A stretch of DNA of 64,000 nucleotides, from the NCBI RefSeq assembly GCF_004353845.1, contig NZ_CP037864.1:1054001-1118000 (forward strand). Direction: 5' to 3'. The stretch is from Citrobacter arsenatis (lineage in GTDB: Bacteria > Pseudomonadota > Gammaproteobacteria > Enterobacterales > Enterobacteriaceae). Shown here piece by piece: positions 25,307 to 33,259 of this stretch. Under the pieces are notes generated by a model. It was not told the origin of the DNA, did not search any database, and saw only the letters and a program-made list of their open reading frames with translations. Position 1 is the stretch's first letter, and every line of letters starts with the position of its first letter. The translations under genes were made by a program, and so were the position numbers.

Positions 25307-25357
25307 TTATCGGGAAGTGCGCCACCAGGCATGCAGAGTCATCATTGATAATTTCAT
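25307..25357 (-). CDS. trpL: trp operon leader peptide
   Basis: A 16-residue ORF, MKLSMMTLHAWWRTSR, with tandem TGG tryptophan codons followed by Arg-Thr-Ser as in E. coli TrpL (which ends GWWRTS). Ribosome stalling at the Trp codons when charged tRNA-Trp is scarce would prevent formation of the downstream terminator. It is too short for routine gene calling. Confidence 0.92.
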   Translation of the reverse strand: MKLSMMTLHAWWRTSR

Positions 25358-25386
25358 TGTCCCATACCTTTTTTAAGTGAACCTTC

Positions 25387-25420
25387 GTACTAGTTAACTG
25401 GTTCAAAGGGCCGGAGTCAA
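25387..25420 (-). promoter_or_regulatory. trp promoter and TrpR operator
   Basis: On the minus strand TTGACT (25420-25415), a 17-bp spacer and TTAACT (25397-25392) match the trp -35 and -10. The overlapping near-palindrome GAACCAGTTAACTAGTAC (25404-25387) matches the TrpR operator of E. coli (GAACTAGTTAACTAGTAC) with one change. Confidence 0.9.
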
Positions 25421-25678
25421 CTCTTTTTTGGCGATTAATTGTTCGAACTTACGTTCGTTGCATTCAGGAAAAAAACATCATCAGGATTGATTAAACTCAT
25501 ATACCCGATAATGGCTACTTTGTTAGTCTCGGCCTAATTATTGTTGACTGACAGGATTGTAACGTTGGAAATCTTTTCTTAACCCACTGAAAAATATCTT
25601 ATAAATATTTTTCATACATAAACATATATGGTCCGTTAAGCACGGATTCGGTTTTGTATGGGTTAAAAAAGGTACGTT

Positions 25679-26287
25679 ATGAAAGTTACATGGACCGTCT
25701 CGCCCGTGGGGTATCAGCGCATTGCTAAACACTGCCCTTCATGCAGCATTAAACGGGACTTTACGCCTTCGGGGGCATTTCGGGTTAATTCGCAAAAGAA
25801 GGTACTGGATGTCTGGAGCATCTATAAGTGCGTGCACTGCAATTACACCTGGAATATCGCGCTATTTTCACGTCTGCACGTCAGCAAAATTGATCGTGAA
25901 CTTCATCACCGATTGATGGCGAACGATGCCGCCACGGTTCTATATTTTGCTTATGACAACACTACGCTGAAGCGAAATAATGCCGAGCTCTCGGGTCGAC
26001 CTGATTTCCGCATTCAGGAGCAATGGTCAGCCAGTCTTTCTCCCGGCGAACGGATTGAGGTTAGCGTCAGGATTTCCCGTTCTTTTCAGGTCAGCCTGAT
26101 GTCTATTTTGCAAAAGCAACTCATGCTGAGCGCCGGCGAAATCAAGAGGCGAGTTGAGTCAGGAAAAATAAGGGGTATCACGATGAAAAAGCTTAAATCG
26201 CGGAAGCTGAAGGATACAGAATATAAGTTTCAACTGTCTGCGGAAACGCTGTTCGCCCAGCGCAGGATAGCTCTGAAACATCGTTAA
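25679..26287 (+). CDS. DUF1062-family protein
   Basis: 202 residues, resembling the DUF1062 family of unknown function. It has an N-terminal CPSC (C19-C22) and CVHC (C52-C55) pair that could form a zinc ribbon, and the C-terminal region ends in a KSRKLKDTEYKFQL stretch. It is transcribed divergently from trpL-trpBA, about 260 bp away. No pathway link is visible. Family name is from memory. Confidence 0.6.
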   Translation: MKVTWTVSPVGYQRIAKHCPSCSIKRDFTPSGAFRVNSQKKVLDVWSIYKCVHCNYTWNIALFSRLHVSKIDRELHHRLMANDAATVLYFAYDNTTLKRNNAELSGRPDFRIQEQWSASLSPGERIEVSVRISRSFQVSLMSILQKQLMLSAGEIKRRVESGKIRGITMKKLKSRKLKDTEYKFQLSAETLFAQRRIALKHR

Positions 26288-26423
26288 AAGTAAGACGCTC
26301 ATCTTGAGTCGGTTGCGCCAATATAGTCATGGCTTAACAGAAGGAAAGACTCAGGATGGGCTTCAGGTGAATTTCATTGCCTCGGACATAAGCTAAAGGT
26401 TGTGATGATACTTAGGGGAAAAT

Positions 26424-26945
26424 ATGAATGAGCATGCGGTTCTGAAATTGCTTAATGAGCTGGATATATCTTTTCGGTACATATCACATCCGGAAGTGAA
26501 AACTGTCGCTGAGCATGCAAGTTTTGCCGCGGATTTTCCGGCGCAACTGTTGAAGAACCTGTTATTGAAAAACAGTTCTGGTAAGCATTTTTACCTGTAT
26601 ATCCTCGATGGCAATCAAAAGGCCGATCTTCGTGAGTTAGTGCTTCAGCTTAATGAATCACGTCTGTCTTTCGCTAAACCAGACGAGTTAATAGAAATAC
26701 TCGGTGTGGAACCTGGCGGGGTTACGCCTTTTGCTCTCCCACATAACAAGGTGAGGGATATCCGTGTAGTCATTGATCCCTCTGTATCACCGAGTCAGCC
26801 ACTGGGTTTTCACCCTTTGAGCAACACGGCTTCGGTCTGTATTTCTAAAAAAGACTTATTGCGGCTACTAACATTTTTCGGTTATTCCCCTGTAGATATT
26901 CAGACCGATAGAGTGATCCTGCTACCTCAATGGATTGATACGTAA
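26424..26945 (+). CDS. YbaK/ProX-family aminoacyl-tRNA deacylase
   Basis: 173 residues of the YbaK/EbsC fold that hydrolyses misacylated tRNA (ProXp-ala/YbaK type). Typical features are the N-terminal ISHPEVKTVAEHA, the LLKNLLLKN segment with the conserved lysine (about residue 46), GVEPGGVTPFAL (about 94-105) and IDPSV near residue 114. It lies alone downstream of the DUF1062 gene. The tRNA specificity cannot be deduced. Confidence 0.8.
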   Translation: MNEHAVLKLLNELDISFRYISHPEVKTVAEHASFAADFPAQLLKNLLLKNSSGKHFYLYILDGNQKADLRELVLQLNESRLSFAKPDELIEILGVEPGGVTPFALPHNKVRDIRVVIDPSVSPSQPLGFHPLSNTASVCISKKDLLRLLTFFGYSPVDIQTDRVILLPQWIDT

Positions 26946-26990
26946 AAAAGTGCATAACGTGGTTTTCACCGTACGAGGACGCCCTGGTCT

Positions 26991-27065
26991 GCAGGGGGGC
27001 GGTACTTCACTGGCTCCGTAGTTATTGATGCCGGTATCACTCTGGCTAATGCCGTTAACTCATGA
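26991..27065 (+). pseudogene. Possible 3' remnant of an SDR gene
   Basis: One frame reads GGRYFTGSVVIDAGITLANA then stop at 27063-27065, resembling the C-terminal RYxTGxVxxVDGGxTL of short-chain dehydrogenases. No upstream homologous part is visible, so it would be a small relic. The rest of 26946-27241 shows nothing else recognisable. Confidence 0.35.
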
Positions 27066-27241
27066 CCTCCTCGGCATTTAAGAAAATCATGTTTCACCTA
27101 TCTTGTCGTATTAATGCTTTTTCGCCTCGGTGGGTTGAGCGTGTAGACGCAGAGCTGCAACTTTTATAAGGGGGCACTGGGGCTGAAAAAGTGACCCCGT
27201 TGAGTGTTCTTCGGTAACAAAACCGCCAGGTAAAGAATTCG

Positions 27242-27634
27242 TCAGGCTATGCTCGCGTAATAGATGAACGCGAGCTTATTGCCATCCGGATCGCGTACGT
27301 AGGCGCTGTAGAAGCCCTGACCATACTGCGGTCTATGCCCCGGCGCGCCTTCATCTTTGCCGCCCAGGCTGAGTGCGAGTGCGTACAACTGCTCAATATG
27401 CTCGACGGAACGCGCATTCAGCGCCACCATCGTGCCATTTCCAACGCTGGCAGGTTGTTGATTAAAGGGGCTGCCGATGCAAAGTCCAACGGTGTGGTTG
27501 TTGTTGAACGTTCCCCACGACGCACCTTCTTCATTACGCCCGGCCTGCGGTTGCCCAAGCAGTTCCATTAGTGGATCGTAAAATTGAATGGCGCGTGGGA
27601 GATGGTTAGTACCTAACATAATGTAAGAAAACAT
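27242..27634 (-). CDS. VOC (glyoxalase/bleomycin resistance) superfamily protein
   Basis: 130 residues with the beta-alpha-beta-beta-beta fold of VOC enzymes: MFSYIMLGTNHLPRAIQFYDPL at the N-terminus and YVRDPDGNKLAFIYY at the C-terminus, where the conserved metal-site glutamate would lie. The start at 27634 has an AGGGAAAGT ribosome site; the reading frame upstream of it belongs to a decayed zinc-ribbon gene. Substrate unknown. Confidence 0.8.
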   Translation of the reverse strand: MFSYIMLGTNHLPRAIQFYDPLMELLGQPQAGRNEEGASWGTFNNNHTVGLCIGSPFNQQPASVGNGTMVALNARSVEHIEQLYALALSLGGKDEGAPGHRPQYGQGFYSAYVRDPDGNKLAFIYYASIA

Positions 27635-27665
27635 ACTTTCCCTCTTCTTATGGATGAAGGGATGC

Positions 27666-27802
27666 TCAGAGGTTATCTGCCTTATGCGCCCAGGCGGGCA
27701 TCGCTGTAAGATAACGCTTAGCGCGGATACACGTTTCTTCCGGGCCCATGAGTCGAGAAACTCCGCCAGGCCAGGCAAAAACGTTCATGCTGTGTCAGAC
27801 AA
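27666..27802 (-). pseudogene. Decayed zinc-ribbon gene (relative of 15008-15262)
   Basis: On the minus strand it starts with TTG in place of ATG (TTGTCTGACACAGCATGAACG against ATGTCACAACATGAACAG), loses about codons 9-46 including three cysteines, keeps GLAEFLDS, then has a short deletion causing a frameshift, after which RAKRYLTAMPAWAHKAD and a stop are readable. It is therefore a broken duplicate of the zinc-ribbon gene near thrW. Confidence 0.8.
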
Positions 27803-27905
27803 TGTTCCTTTTGTTCGTGTCCTGTAGTGGACAACAAAAACTGGCCAGCGGTAGCAGATGGTTATGCCATCGAGGTGACGTAAATGGGATAACCTGTCGT
27901 CATGT

Positions 27906-28901
27906 TCAGAATGATTCTCTCAGCAGCCAGGGGCTGTCGACCAGAATTTTCTCCCGGTGGCTGTCGCCATTGATAATGTGCAACGTACTTAACCGCCCAA
28001 TCTCATAATGCGGTAACTGGACTGTGGAAAGCGGGGGTAAGAACAAATTTCCGATCCCGACGAGGTTATCATACCCAAGAACAGCAATGTCCTGTGGAAT
28101 GCGGATCCCCTGTGTTAACAGCGTCTGATATACCATAAATGCGATACGGTCATTGCCACAGATTACCGAATCAAATTGCGGTATCCCCTGAGCAAAATAC
28201 TTCAACAAGATATCTGGAATATCACGATAGTGTTCATCTCCATATTGCATATAGCAGTGATCGAGTACGTCAGGATTAATATTGGCTTCACGGCAGGCGC
28301 GATCAAGTCCCAGACGGCGGCGACGCGTCGCCAGATGATTGACGGGTAAATGTAAGCAAAGAGGGCGACGGTAACCCGCCGCTAATAGCGCCTGTACGGC
28401 TGTATACTGTCCTTGTTCATCATTGGGAATATAGCTGGCAACCGGTTCTCCGTTGTTCTCACAGTTGGCCAGAACGCAAGGATGCTTCAGCAGCCTGGAA
28501 GGGACGTTGACCTCACGTAAGCCCATTGTGGTGAAAATGATCCCTCCGGGGCGGTGTGCGAGCAGCAGATCAACAATATCGTCAGGGTTATCATCGGCAA
28601 ACATATTAACCACGAAGCTATTCCAGCCGTACGCGCGTGCGGTTTCTTCAATAGACAACGTGATGTCGACAGAAAAAGGAGTCGTGACAGTATCCAACGC
28701 GAGCACGCCAATCGTTTTATTCCTGGAGCCGACACGACGGACCTGGCGGGCAGAGAGATCCGGTACATAATTGAGCTGTAAGATTGCCTCCTGAACCCTG
28801 GATAGGGTTTCAGGCTTCACCCGTTTCGGATCGTTTAGCACCCGAGATACGGTCATTAGCGATACATTGGCCAGTCTGGCCACATCTTTTAGAGATGCCA
28901 T
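27906..28901 (-). CDS. cscR: Sucrose operon repressor CscR (LacI family)
   Basis: 331 residues. The N-terminal HTH MASLKDVARLANVSLMTVSRV is followed by a periplasmic-binding-protein-like core; segments TTPFSVDI, HRPGGIIFTTMGLR, YVPDLSAR and LGYDNLVGIGNLFLPPLSTVQLPH match E. coli CscR closely. It is divergent from cscB, and two LacI-type operators lie between the genes. It presumably represses the csc operon until fructose or a related inducer is present. Confidence 0.92.
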   Translation of the reverse strand: MASLKDVARLANVSLMTVSRVLNDPKRVKPETLSRVQEAILQLNYVPDLSARQVRRVGSRNKTIGVLALDTVTTPFSVDITLSIEETARAYGWNSFVVNMFADDNPDDIVDLLLAHRPGGIIFTTMGLREVNVPSRLLKHPCVLANCENNGEPVASYIPNDEQGQYTAVQALLAAGYRRPLCLHLPVNHLATRRRRLGLDRACREANINPDVLDHCYMQYGDEHYRDIPDILLKYFAQGIPQFDSVICGNDRIAFMVYQTLLTQGIRIPQDIAVLGYDNLVGIGNLFLPPLSTVQLPHYEIGRLSTLHIINGDSHREKILVDSPWLLRESF

Positions 28902-29055
28902 AGTCTTCCGTAAAAATACTAACTACCCAATCCAGATTTTGTACGCAATCCATCTATTAACGGGTTGTGAACAAAGACAAATACCTATTCTAGGCATCGA
29001 ACCTCGAGGAAATGCAAGCGACGATAAAAAATGTGAGCTTGATCTTAACATAAAA

Positions 29056-29070
29056 ATGTTAACGTTAACT
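29056..29070. promoter_or_regulatory. CscR-type operator 1
   Basis: ATGTTAACGTTAACT contains the perfect 12-bp palindrome GTTAACGTTAAC (29058-29069) in the cscR-cscB gap. A second near copy starts 63 bp downstream, six helical turns, suited to cooperative binding or looping. Confidence 0.65.
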
Positions 29071-29118
29071 TTTGTGATTAACATCGATTATCGCGTCAAA
29101 ATCAAGTGTACCCGCAAA

Positions 29119-29132
29119 ATGTTAACGTTACC
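29119..29132. promoter_or_regulatory. CscR-type operator 2
   Basis: ATGTTAACGTTACC, one mismatch from the operator at 29056-29070, lies 34 bp before the cscB start, where repressor would block transcription of cscB. Confidence 0.65.
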
Positions 29133-29165
29133 ATCTCATCATGTCATTTCCCTGAGATTACGTAA

Positions 29166-30404
29166 ATGAAAAAAAGACCTTCTCGCAGCTATCTGCTGCT
29201 TAGCGCGCTGCTGTTTTTTTTCTTTGTGACCTGGTCCTCATCAAGTTCACTTCTCTCTATTTGGTTGCATCAGGAAGTGGGGCTAAAGGCTTCGGAAACC
29301 GGAATTATCTTTTCCGTGTTATCCGTCTCTGCGCTCTTTGCTCAGGTTTGTTATGGCTTTATTCAGGACCGACTGGGCTTGCGTAAACATCTGTTATGGT
29401 GCATCACAGCATTACTCATTCTCTCCGGTCCCGCGTATTTGCTATTTAGCTATTTACTGAGTATCAACATTTTGCTGGGGAGCGTATTCGGTGGTTTGTT
29501 TATCGGGCTAACATTTAACGGCGGTATCGGCGTTCTGGAGTCCTACACCGAACGCGTTGCGCGTCAGAGTACCTTTGAGTTTGGTCGGGCACGCATGTGG
29601 GGATCTCTGGGCTGGGCGGTGGCGACGTTTTTTGCCGGACTGCTGTTTAACATTAACCCTGACCTTAATTTCCTGGTGGCGTCCTGCTCTGGGATAATTT
29701 TCTTCTGTCTTCTGGCCCGCTTAAAAGTTGCAGCTCCGGCAAGCATGGAGAAACTCGAAATCGGCGCTAAAAAAGTCTCTCTGGAAGATGCTCTGAATCT
29801 CCTTACTCTGCCACGTTTCTGGGCTTTGATATTCTTTGTGGTCGGTACCTGCATTTACGGCGTCTACGATCAGCAATTTCCGGTCTATTTCTCTTCACAG
29901 TTCCCATCATTAAGAGAAGGGAATGAAATGTTTGGCTATTTAAACTCTTTCCAGGTTTTTCTGGAGGCGGCAGGCATGTTTTGTGCGCCTTGGTTGGTTA
30001 ACCGCATCGGCGCAAAAAATGGCCTTATATTCGCAGGAATGGTGATGGCGATGCGTATGATCGCTTCCGGGCTGGTGGAAGGGCCGCTGCTGATTTCTAT
30101 TACCAAATTACTTCACGCTGTCGAACTGCCGATATTGTTAGTCGCTATTTTTAAATACAACAGTATGAATTTTGACAAGCGTCTGTCCTCCACGATTTAT
30201 CTGGTGGGATTCGCCTGCACCAGTTCAATTATTGGCACTGTACTGTCCCCACTGGCAGGTTTTAGCTATGAAAAATTTGGTTTCGCCCAGTCCTATCTAA
30301 TCATGGGCATTATGGTGTTTTGCACCACGTTTATTTCAATTTTCCTTTTGCGCTCAAATAAGTCCACATCTGAGCCATCTTTTCTGCAGCAAAATGTTGC
30401 GTAA
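29166..30404 (+). CDS. cscB: Sucrose:H+ symporter CscB
   Basis: 412-residue LacY-family (oligosaccharide:H+ symporter) permease with 12 predicted membrane helices; E. coli CscB has 415. The segments FVTWSSSSSLLSIWLHQEVGL, YGFIQDRLGLRKHL and RARMWGSLGWAVATF match sucrose permease. It carries sucrose into the cytoplasm for CscA. First gene of an operon running to cscK; the next gene starts 19 bp later. Confidence 0.92.
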   Translation: MKKRPSRSYLLLSALLFFFFVTWSSSSSLLSIWLHQEVGLKASETGIIFSVLSVSALFAQVCYGFIQDRLGLRKHLLWCITALLILSGPAYLLFSYLLSINILLGSVFGGLFIGLTFNGGIGVLESYTERVARQSTFEFGRARMWGSLGWAVATFFAGLLFNINPDLNFLVASCSGIIFFCLLARLKVAAPASMEKLEIGAKKVSLEDALNLLTLPRFWALIFFVVGTCIYGVYDQQFPVYFSSQFPSLREGNEMFGYLNSFQVFLEAAGMFCAPWLVNRIGAKNGLIFAGMVMAMRMIASGLVEGPLLISITKLLHAVELPILLVAIFKYNSMNFDKRLSSTIYLVGFACTSSIIGTVLSPLAGFSYEKFGFAQSYLIMGIMVFCTTFISIFLLRSNKSTSEPSFLQQNVA

Positions 30405-30423
30405 TGTACTGAGAGTAAAGACG

Positions 30424-31860
30424 ATGACATCCTTGTTAGAACAGGCCGAACAGACGCTTGAAAAAGCACAAGCCGATATTAATCCGCGTTGGTATCCGCG
30501 GTATCACCTCGCTGCTCGCGCAGGCTGGATGAACGATCCTAACGGCCTGGTATGGTTTGACGGTTGGTATCACGCGTTTTATCAGCATCACCCTTATTCT
30601 CCTGAATGGGGACCAATGCACTGGGGGCATGCTCGCAGCAAAGATCTGGTGCACTGGGAACATCTGCCAGTCGCGCTGGCGCCGGAAGGTCCTGCGGATG
30701 TGGATGGCTGTTTCTCCGGCTCTGCCGTGGTGGATGGCGATATGCTGTCGCTGATTTATACCGGACATAAATTTCACGGTTCGCCAGACACAGATGACAA
30801 TCTCTACCAGGTACAGTGCCTGGCAACCAGTCGTGACGGTATCCATTTTGAACGACATGGTATGGTGATTGATACGCCGTCAGAACTGCATCATTTTCGT
30901 GACCCGAAGGTATGGCGCGAAGGCGAGTGCTGGTACATGGTGGTCGGTTCCCGTGTGAAAAATACAGGGCAGGTTCGCCTGTATAGTTCATCCGATCTCC
31001 GTAAATGGCAAGACGAAGGGATTTTTGCCGAGGCTGATGAAGGGATGGGGTATATGTGGGAATGCCCTGATTTCTTTACTCTCGGGGGGAAGCGGCTCCT
31101 GATGTTTTCTCCACAGGGAATTGCGGCGGAAGGTTATCGCCATCGCAACCTTTTTCAGAGTGGTTATTTACTCGGCGAATGGCAGCCCGGTCAACAGTTC
31201 ACCCATGACGGACAATTCATTGAACTGGACCATGGCCATGATTTTTATGCTCCGCAAAGCTTTCTAACCCCGGATAATCGCCGAATTGTTATCGGTTGGC
31301 TGGATATGTGGGAATCGTCGATGCCTGAACAGCAGGACGGTTGGGCCGGAATGCTGTCTCTCCCGCGCGAATTGAGCCTTGGTGATGACCATCGGGTGAG
31401 GATGAAACCCGCTGATGAAGTTACCGCGCTGCGTGGCAGCTATTATCCAACGCCCGCGTGCTGCCTGCGTAATCAGAAAGTCCTTATTACAGCTGATGCC
31501 GAAGCAATTGAGGTACAACTGGTATGGGATCTGAACGCTTCTACAGCTGAACAGTTTGGTATGACATTAGGCGAGGGGCTAAGAATTTACGTTGATAATC
31601 AAGCCCAGCGTCTGATAGTAGAGCGTCGCTATCCAGAATATTCGCTGGAAGGAACTCGCAGTATTCCGTTGCCAGCAGGCGGTGTGCTGTCATTACGCAT
31701 TTTTATCGACCGCTCATCAGTAGAGGTATTTGTTAATGATGGTGATGCGTGCTTAAGTAGCCGAATTTATCCTGATCCGGCCCTGCGCGATCTTTCACTG
31801 TTTGCGAATCATGGTGTCGCCTCATTACAGGAAGCAGGATACTGGTCTTGGGATAAATAA
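30424..31860 (+). CDS. cscA: Sucrose hydrolase / invertase CscA (GH32)
   Basis: 478 residues, cytoplasmic (no signal peptide). GH32 catalytic triad visible: nucleophile D38 in WMNDPNG (35-41), D160 in FRDP, and acid/base E213 in WECPD; a C-terminal beta-sandwich follows (FIDRSSVEVFVNDG). It hydrolyses sucrose to glucose and fructose; fructose then goes to CscK. The ATG at 30424 is preferred over 30394, which overlaps cscB. Confidence 0.93.
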   Translation: MTSLLEQAEQTLEKAQADINPRWYPRYHLAARAGWMNDPNGLVWFDGWYHAFYQHHPYSPEWGPMHWGHARSKDLVHWEHLPVALAPEGPADVDGCFSGSAVVDGDMLSLIYTGHKFHGSPDTDDNLYQVQCLATSRDGIHFERHGMVIDTPSELHHFRDPKVWREGECWYMVVGSRVKNTGQVRLYSSSDLRKWQDEGIFAEADEGMGYMWECPDFFTLGGKRLLMFSPQGIAAEGYRHRNLFQSGYLLGEWQPGQQFTHDGQFIELDHGHDFYAPQSFLTPDNRRIVIGWLDMWESSMPEQQDGWAGMLSLPRELSLGDDHRVRMKPADEVTALRGSYYPTPACCLRNQKVLITADAEAIEVQLVWDLNASTAEQFGMTLGEGLRIYVDNQAQRLIVERRYPEYSLEGTRSIPLPAGGVLSLRIFIDRSSVEVFVNDGDACLSSRIYPDPALRDLSLFANHGVASLQEAGYWSWDK

Positions 31861-31955
31861 TTTAGTCCCGATTCGCTTTACCTCTTACATTGTGAGCTTT
31901 TATTTCTGCCAGTCTTTGGCTGGCATATTATTGCCTAAAATAATGAGAAAACGAA

Positions 31956-33245
31956 ATGGATGAAATATTAATGCCTCACTATCGCATTACAGCGATGAAT
32001 ATCAGAAAGTTTATTTTAAAAGAAAAGGTTCTGGCCTGTGTGATAACATCAGTTGCAGCGTTTTCTGCTATAGCTGAAGATAATACAGAACAGCCAATGA
32101 TTTATACAGGAAACTATCAAAGCTATTTTCAGGATGAGTCTGAAATTAACGTAACGAGTACACCGCCAACAATCAAAGGAAATGAGCAATCTTCACGTAA
32201 CGCTTCATCACCTTCAGTCCTGGCGGATAAAACAGCGGTGTCCACTACGTCGCCAATACCAGCTAGGTTATCAGCAGCAACTGATAATAAGAACTCTGAA
32301 GTGAAAACGAATAATAAGGGAGATAACCCAGAAGATGTCAGTCTGTTGCGTTTAAGGCAGGAAGATCCACCGGTTCACTGGAACAGTATTGGTCGTAATA
32401 TGGAGGCTGGTGGTCTACACGGAAATATTGGAACTCAGATAGAGATTGATGATGTTCGGTGGAGTGATAATAAGAAGAACAGCGGAAAATTCAAACTCGC
32501 CACCATTCAGGCCTTTTTACGACATGATGAGCTACCAAACTGGTACTTTGGTTTCTGGAATGCCCGTGAGGATAGCTATAAAGGTCAATTTAGTAATCAG
32601 GACTATAAAGGCACAAATACGATCAATGAGTTTTTTGTCGGCCATATTTTTGAAACCTGGCGCGGTAATATTGGCACGGAGGTCATGGTCGGGTCAGAAA
32701 CGGCAACTAAACGTTGGAAAAACAGGTACAAAATCTGGCAAGACCTGCGACTGACCAACAAATGGAGCCTGGCCGGTTACGCCTACGGCGAATACCAGCC
32801 GCAGGGCAACGAACCGGGAAATGGCGATCTTGAGCAATATATTTTTGAAATTGAGCCCGCCATTCAATACCGCGTGAATCCCGATCTCGGCCTGTATTTG
32901 CGACCCTATTATTACTATAACCGTCAGGAGCGTGAGAGCTGGGGTGACATTGTAGAAGAAGAATGGAAGGTTACGGCTGGACTCTGGCGGAACTGGTATC
33001 CTCTGTTAACCTCTCTGTATTTAGGCTTCGGCCAGGACAAAATAGATAACGCCAGTAATGCTAAAGAAGTTTTTTATGACGGACGTTATAAATTTATCGG
33101 TGGCACAATTAGTTATCCAGTGTTTGGTGAAGTTAGATTATATGGTGAGTTCAAAGCACAATTCACGAAAGAAACCGGGCTCTGGACTTCTAGCGGCCAT
33201 TCGTGGAATCCCTTTACCGTGGTTGGCGTGAATTATAACTTCTGA
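31956..33245 (+). CDS. OmpG-like porin 1 in the csc operon
   Basis: Up to 429 residues; the mature part has a 14-strand OmpG-type barrel pattern and ends with aromatic F (VVGVNYNF). The signal peptide starts at either the first Met (31956) or the Met at 31995 (MNIRKFILKEKV...AIA); neither has a strong ribosome site. Between signal peptide and barrel (about residues 42-120) there is an unusual Ser/Thr/Asn-rich low-complexity stretch. It is presumably an outer membrane channel for sucrose or fructo-oligosaccharides, inferred from its place between cscA and an exported GH32. The gap after cscA is about 95 bp. Confidence 0.78.
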   Translation: MDEILMPHYRITAMNIRKFILKEKVLACVITSVAAFSAIAEDNTEQPMIYTGNYQSYFQDESEINVTSTPPTIKGNEQSSRNASSPSVLADKTAVSTTSPIPARLSAATDNKNSEVKTNNKGDNPEDVSLLRLRQEDPPVHWNSIGRNMEAGGLHGNIGTQIEIDDVRWSDNKKNSGKFKLATIQAFLRHDELPNWYFGFWNAREDSYKGQFSNQDYKGTNTINEFFVGHIFETWRGNIGTEVMVGSETATKRWKNRYKIWQDLRLTNKWSLAGYAYGEYQPQGNEPGNGDLEQYIFEIEPAIQYRVNPDLGLYLRPYYYYNRQERESWGDIVEEEWKVTAGLWRNWYPLLTSLYLGFGQDKIDNASNAKEVFYDGRYKFIGGTISYPVFGEVRLYGEFKAQFTKETGLWTSSGHSWNPFTVVGVNYNF

Positions 33246-33259
33246 TCTTCAGGTGTGAC

